Below, one piece after another: positions 60,414 through 64,000 of a stretch of DNA of 64,000 bases (the stretch's first letter is position 1; each line of letters starts with the position of its first letter). Made by a program: the position numbers and the translations under genes. Location of the stretch: positions 40,233,758 through 40,297,757 of the forward strand of contig CM053266.1 in the NCBI GenBank assembly GCA_028583415.1. The letters are read 5' to 3'. Below the pieces are notes generated by a model. It had not been told where the DNA came from and did not search any database. It saw nothing but the letters and a program-made list of their open reading frames with translations. Source of the DNA: Protea cynaroides (Eukaryota; Streptophyta; Magnoliopsida; Proteales; Proteaceae).

Positions 60414-62237
60414 CTAAGTCTCTACCAAAATAGCTGCTTCTTTAGAATAATGAGGCCAGAATGGTGAGAGTGCCACAACCTTCCCAATGATAATTAGGGT
60501 TGGTGAAACCAAGTTTTCTGACGTAACCTCATCAATGAGATTCTTAAGTTCTGCAAATACCTAATCAAGGTTCAAATAGATGAGGGATTAATAATTATCC
60601 AGGTCTCAGTGAATAGTTCATAGTAAAAGGATAGCTGACAACTACCTAGTCACTAATGGGTGGATAAAATAATCCTCAGAGAAAACCCAGTGTTCACGAA
60701 ACACAGTTGAAACAAAGGAAAACTATCAACCTTTCACACTCACCACCCGTTGTTGAGGGGTAGTCCCTCGTTCTATTGCAGCAGCAGGTGTATCCGATGG
60801 TAGACCATGATGCATCAACTTCAGAGCAAGAGATGGGAGGGTGGACAAGCCCATGTAGATAACCAAGGTTGAATCAGGATCTGCTGCATGCTCTGCCACA
60901 TATAGAGGATCAGTACCTCCTTTCCTTGAGTGCCCTGTGAGAAATCTAACACTAGTTGCAATGCCCCTGTGTGTTAATGGGATTCCCAGTTCGGCTGCTA
61001 TTCCTGAAGCAGCTGTAATGCCTGCACGAGAATAATTTCAGTGATTAAAACTTGTGTTCAACTTAAGTGGCTTCTGCTACAATTACAATGAAATCATAGG
61101 AAGCAATTCTACTCTGTTTTACCTGGAATAACCTTAACTCGAATACCTTGTTGTTGCAAGAAATCCATCTCCTCTCCACCCCTCCCAAACACCTAGGAAC
61201 CCAAGCAACGATTTCAAACAGAACCCATTTGCGCAAATCAATGACAACCTCTAGTTAATCCATTGAACTTCTTCAATTACAATTTCCATGAAGTATGCCA
61301 TAGTAGAAACTTACCAATGGATCCCCTCCTTTTAGCCTAACAACAGTAGCACCAGCTTCTGCAAAACTCAGAAGTAATTCATGAATCTCTTCCTGCAAAT
61401 CAATATATCTTTTCAGAAGAAAAGGATTCCTGAAACCCAATTGCAAGGTCAAAAAAATTGCTGGAAGAATTTAAAATCAGTAAAAACCCGCAATTTGAAT
61501 CATAATTCACTTACCCCCATGCATCTTCATAATTCACTTCAAACCCCCCCCCCCCCCCCCCCCCCCCCCCAAAAAAAAGAAGAAAAAAGAAAAGAAGAAG
61601 ACTTAATTTTGTGCTCAGCAAGGAAATCAAGAAACAACACATAATCCAAATTAAATGTGGAAGTTGAGCAAGATAAAAGGACCTGAGTTCGGCTATGGTA
61701 ACCAGCAGTCTTGCCAACATAAAGCAGTCTGGCTTCTGGTCCGACCATGTTCAAAACATCATTGGACACTAACCGATCGTACAACAAAAGATCAGCACTT
61801 TCAATCACTCTCAGTGCCTTCAACGTTAAGAGCTCCGGATCACCAGGCCCAGTTCCGACCAAGAATACATTTCCAGGCCTTCTATTCCCCCCATTCGACC
61901 CTTCCGTCTGTCTTTTCTCCCTCAAAACCTGAAGTAGCTTTTTCAGCTCCGGCAGTTGCAGGGCTATATCATTATCTCTGATGGAATTGGAATCTGTTGG
62001 GAGAGAACAAGAGGCATTGTGAGATGGGTCTTTGTATAACCAGCTGTCTCGTTGGTATCTCTCGAGGGCGTGTTTTTCTGTGAAGGGAGAAAGGGAAGAC
62101 GAGGAGGGAGGTTTGTTGGGCAAAGAGCAAGAGGGCTTGTAAAGATAAATGGCGTTGGGTTTTCTAGACAGGATTAATGAAGAATGAGAATGAAACTGAG
62201 AAGCAGAGTGAGATGGAAGACGATTGACGAGAGCCAT
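60414..62237 (-). CDS. UPM1: Uroporphyrinogen-III C-methyltransferase, chloroplastic
   Basis: SAM-dependent methylation of uroporphyrinogen III to precorrin-2, the branch from tetrapyrrole synthesis to siroheme, the cofactor of plastid nitrite and sulfite reductases. Exons in transcript order: 62237..61683, 61392..61315, 61192..61123, 61021..60744, 60560..60414; 1128 bp, 375 aa and stop, frame kept throughout. About 110 N-terminal residues rich in Ser are a transit peptide and linker. Then VFLVGTGPGDPELLTLKALR (SAM-binding loop), YDRLVSNDVL, VVRLKGGDPLVFGRGGEE, GIAAELGIPLTHRG and TLVIYMGL, all family signatures. Intron 1 carries a run of 27 G on the coding strand. No neighbour suggests co-regulation. 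Confidence 0.93.
61544..61570. repeat. Homopolymer C27 (G27 on coding strand) in UPM1 intron 1
   Basis: 27 consecutive C followed by 8 A on the plus strand. The length is approximate because such runs are error-prone in sequencing. Confidence 0.85.
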
Positions 62238-62812
62238 ATCAGAAATCTAAAACCCAGAAATTACGAAGAGAAATGAAAGGGAGAATCGAGCCCATACCTA
62301 TTACCAATGCAAAGAAGGAAAGACCAAAGAGGGGGATCCAGAAGAGATTGCGGCTTTGTTGCAGGAGTCGAGATTAGCTTAATCCTTGTTTAAGAAGGGA
62401 GATTGCAAAGGTTAGACATCGGAAAGTTTTTCTGAACTTGGTCGTTAATGGGGGCAGCTTCATTTCGACCCTACTGGTACTTGGCTTTTCACTTTTGGTC
62501 TTTTCGATTGCTGGAAAGGTCATACAAGCAGCCTCGATCGCAGCGTAAGAACTGTAATACAACTATAAATTCCAGAACGAGGGTTAAGATCATATCACTC
62601 TCCACGGTAGGATTGCTGCTGTTCTCATGCTATGCTCATAGGCGCACGTTAGCCTAGTTGTACATAACAGGTCGGTATAATGGGTTGGGCTTTTAAGTAT
62701 GCCAGGCCGAGCCCAGCGGGCCCAGTGTTAGAAGTAAGTTACTAACTCATACTTTGACAATAGAATACCTTTATTAATAATAGAGAAATACTTAAGGTTT
62801 TCTCTAGTTATA
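62238..62812. other. UPM1 promoter region and spacer
   Basis: Purine-rich leader next to the UPM1 ATG. No clear TATA box. No other gene is recognised. Confidence 0.35.
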
Positions 62813-63051
62813 ACGGATCCGCATCCTCTCCTCCCAGTGGTTCTGGGAGGACACGGTAACTTATTTCGGATGGTCGCCACGTGGTTCTCGTGAATCTGAG
62901 ACCCACGTCCGTGTCGACATCCAGCCAACAAGCCTAGCCGACAGGGGTGTCGGCTCAGACGTGGGTCTCGGATTCACCAAAGAGCCACGTGGCAGCCATC
63001 CGAGATAGGTTGCTGCGTCCTCCCAGAACCACTGGGAGGAGACGATATGAA
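62813..63051. mobile_element. Palindromic MITE, copy 7 (best preserved)
   Basis: Starts GGATCCGCATCCTCTCCTCC and ends GGAGGAGACGATATGAATCC. Arms pair almost along the whole length (for example TCTGAGACCCACGTCCG with GACGTGGGTCTCGGA). The centre carries GCCGACAGGGGTGTCGGC. A 9-bp target duplication, AGTTATAAC, lies on both sides, indicating Mutator-like mobilisation. Confidence 0.85.
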
Positions 63052-63462
63052 TCCAGTTATAACAAACCTTGTTACAACTTGTATTAATAAGGTTATTTTA
63101 TCCATCTCTCTGTATTCTAGTGAGTTTGTAAGAATTGCAGGTATATATGAGGATTCTCTCTGAAGTGGACCACTTAACTATGACCAAATTTCTCCTTGTA
63201 GATATGAAGAAAGTGTTTAACAGAAGATCAGAACGTAGGACTAGGAGAGCTTAATTAAACTGAAGTTGGCCCAGAATTGCTAAAATTGAATTGTCAGCCA
63301 AATAAAAATAAAAGATGTTAATCAATCCATATGAAATTAGAATGAGTGACAGTAGTTTCTGCTCATTTATTCACCTTCTTGTTAAAAACACACGCATTAC
63401 TTTGAATGGAGACGCTACAAGTAAAAATTAATTTCTTTATTAATAAACTACAAATCCAACTT
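63052..63462. other. 3' flank of LOX copy C
   Basis: From about 63260 it matches the 3' flanks of copies A and B (CCAGAATTGCTAAAATTGA, CCATATGAAATTAGA). No gene. Confidence 0.6.
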
Positions 63463-64000
63463 TTAAATGGAGATGCTGTAAGGAACTCCCTTTCCTGTGA
63501 CTCCAGCTTCGGAGAATGGCTTCAAGAGCTCATAAGGTACCACCCCTGCACCACTTCTGTTCTTCAAATTCAAATCTGTGTTTCTTCCATCAATTATCCC
63601 TTCAAGCTTCTTCAATCTCCCATTAAACCTCTCAAATGCAGCATTTATGACAGGATTATCAGACCAAGCTGTCTCACTCACAACTCCAAGGTACTCCTCA
63701 TCCACTGAGTGGTTAGACAACACATCCAATATGGCCATCACCTTAGTAGCCTGTATTTGTGAAGGAAAACACTTCAATAGTGCAACCTCTGGTTTAGCTA
63801 TGAAAAACTTCAGCTCTTCCTCCGATGGTTCCTCTGTTGGAATGTTCGTCCTGGCGATTGTTGGTCGGTTTGGGAAGTAGCCACCGTAATGGTATTGGCC
63901 AAAGTTGACGGCGGCATGGTGGCCGGAGGTGACCCAGATAATGGTTGTCACCACCTGGATTAGATCATCTTTGGTTTTCAGGATCGGCCACCATGGTTCA
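63463..64000 (-). CDS. LOX2: 13-lipoxygenase, LOX copy C (partial, last exon)
   Basis: The C-terminal part of a third tandem lipoxygenase; the gene continues past the right edge. The frame is open from 64000 to the stop at 63463, covering [15 protein letters not shown], the iron-ligand segment [19 protein letters not shown] and the terminal GVPYSISI. It is close to copies A and B but with its own changes (for example [19 protein letters not shown]). Whether the rest is intact cannot be seen. Confidence 0.9.
   Translation of the reverse strand, partial: EPWWPILKTKDDLIQVVTTIIWVTSGHHAAVNFGQYHYGGYFPNRPTIARTNIPTEEPSEEELKFFIAKPEVALLKCFPSQIQATKVMAILDVLSNHSVDEEYLGVVSETAWSDNPVINAAFERFNGRLKKLEGIIDGRNTDLNLKNRSGAGVVPYELLKPFSEAGVTGKGVPYSISI

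Overview
This is a repeat-rich, AT-rich nuclear segment of a flowering plant, probably a dicot. The evidence is spliced genes with GT/AG introns, plastid-targeted enzymes, and plant-type CACTA, Mutator-like, PIF-like, hAT-like, Ty1-copia, TRIM and LINE elements. I cannot name the species.

The backbone is a tandem array of type-2 13-lipoxygenase genes, all on the minus strand. LOX copy A (2838..7541, 9 exons, 888 aa) and copy B (30813..35375, 9 exons, 908 aa) are both intact. A third copy enters at the right edge (63463..64000, last exon only). Their flanks are duplicated too. Marker sequences from the 3' and 5' flanks also occur around 14.6-14.8 kb and 17.5-25 kb without a LOX gene between them, which suggests a fourth unit that lost its gene. 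These enzymes would feed linolenate 13-hydroperoxide into the jasmonate and green-leaf-volatile pathways in the plastid.

Two other host genes are supported. One is a five-exon plastid uroporphyrinogen-III C-methyltransferase (UPM1, siroheme synthesis, minus strand, 60414..62237). The other is an unrecognised small coiled-coil gene on the plus strand (47355..48140) whose first two coding exons are a tandem duplicate.

Most of the rest is mobile DNA. 9.7-12.0 kb: an LTR element with near-identical LTRs and a chimeric interior. 16.5-17.35 and 27.3-28.1 kb: two PIF-like elements carrying long CCA/TGG tracts. 17.7-23.7 kb: a 6-kb non-autonomous CACTA that captured an RSZ22-like splicing-factor exon. 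28.4-29.4 kb: a LINE 3' end. 37.2-38.6 kb: a Mutator-like element with a perfect 9-bp target duplication. 40.3-45.5 kb: a decayed Ty1-copia element with an hAT-like insertion in its LTR. 46.0-46.9 kb: a large foldback. 49-58 kb: coding-poor LTR elements and two TRIMs. A palindromic MITE family recurs at least seven times. The most striking event is a TRIM solo LTR inserted exactly at a 5' splice site of LOX copy B, with the target-site duplication rebuilding the GTAAG donor.

All calls come from reading the sequence; no database search or splice predictor was run.
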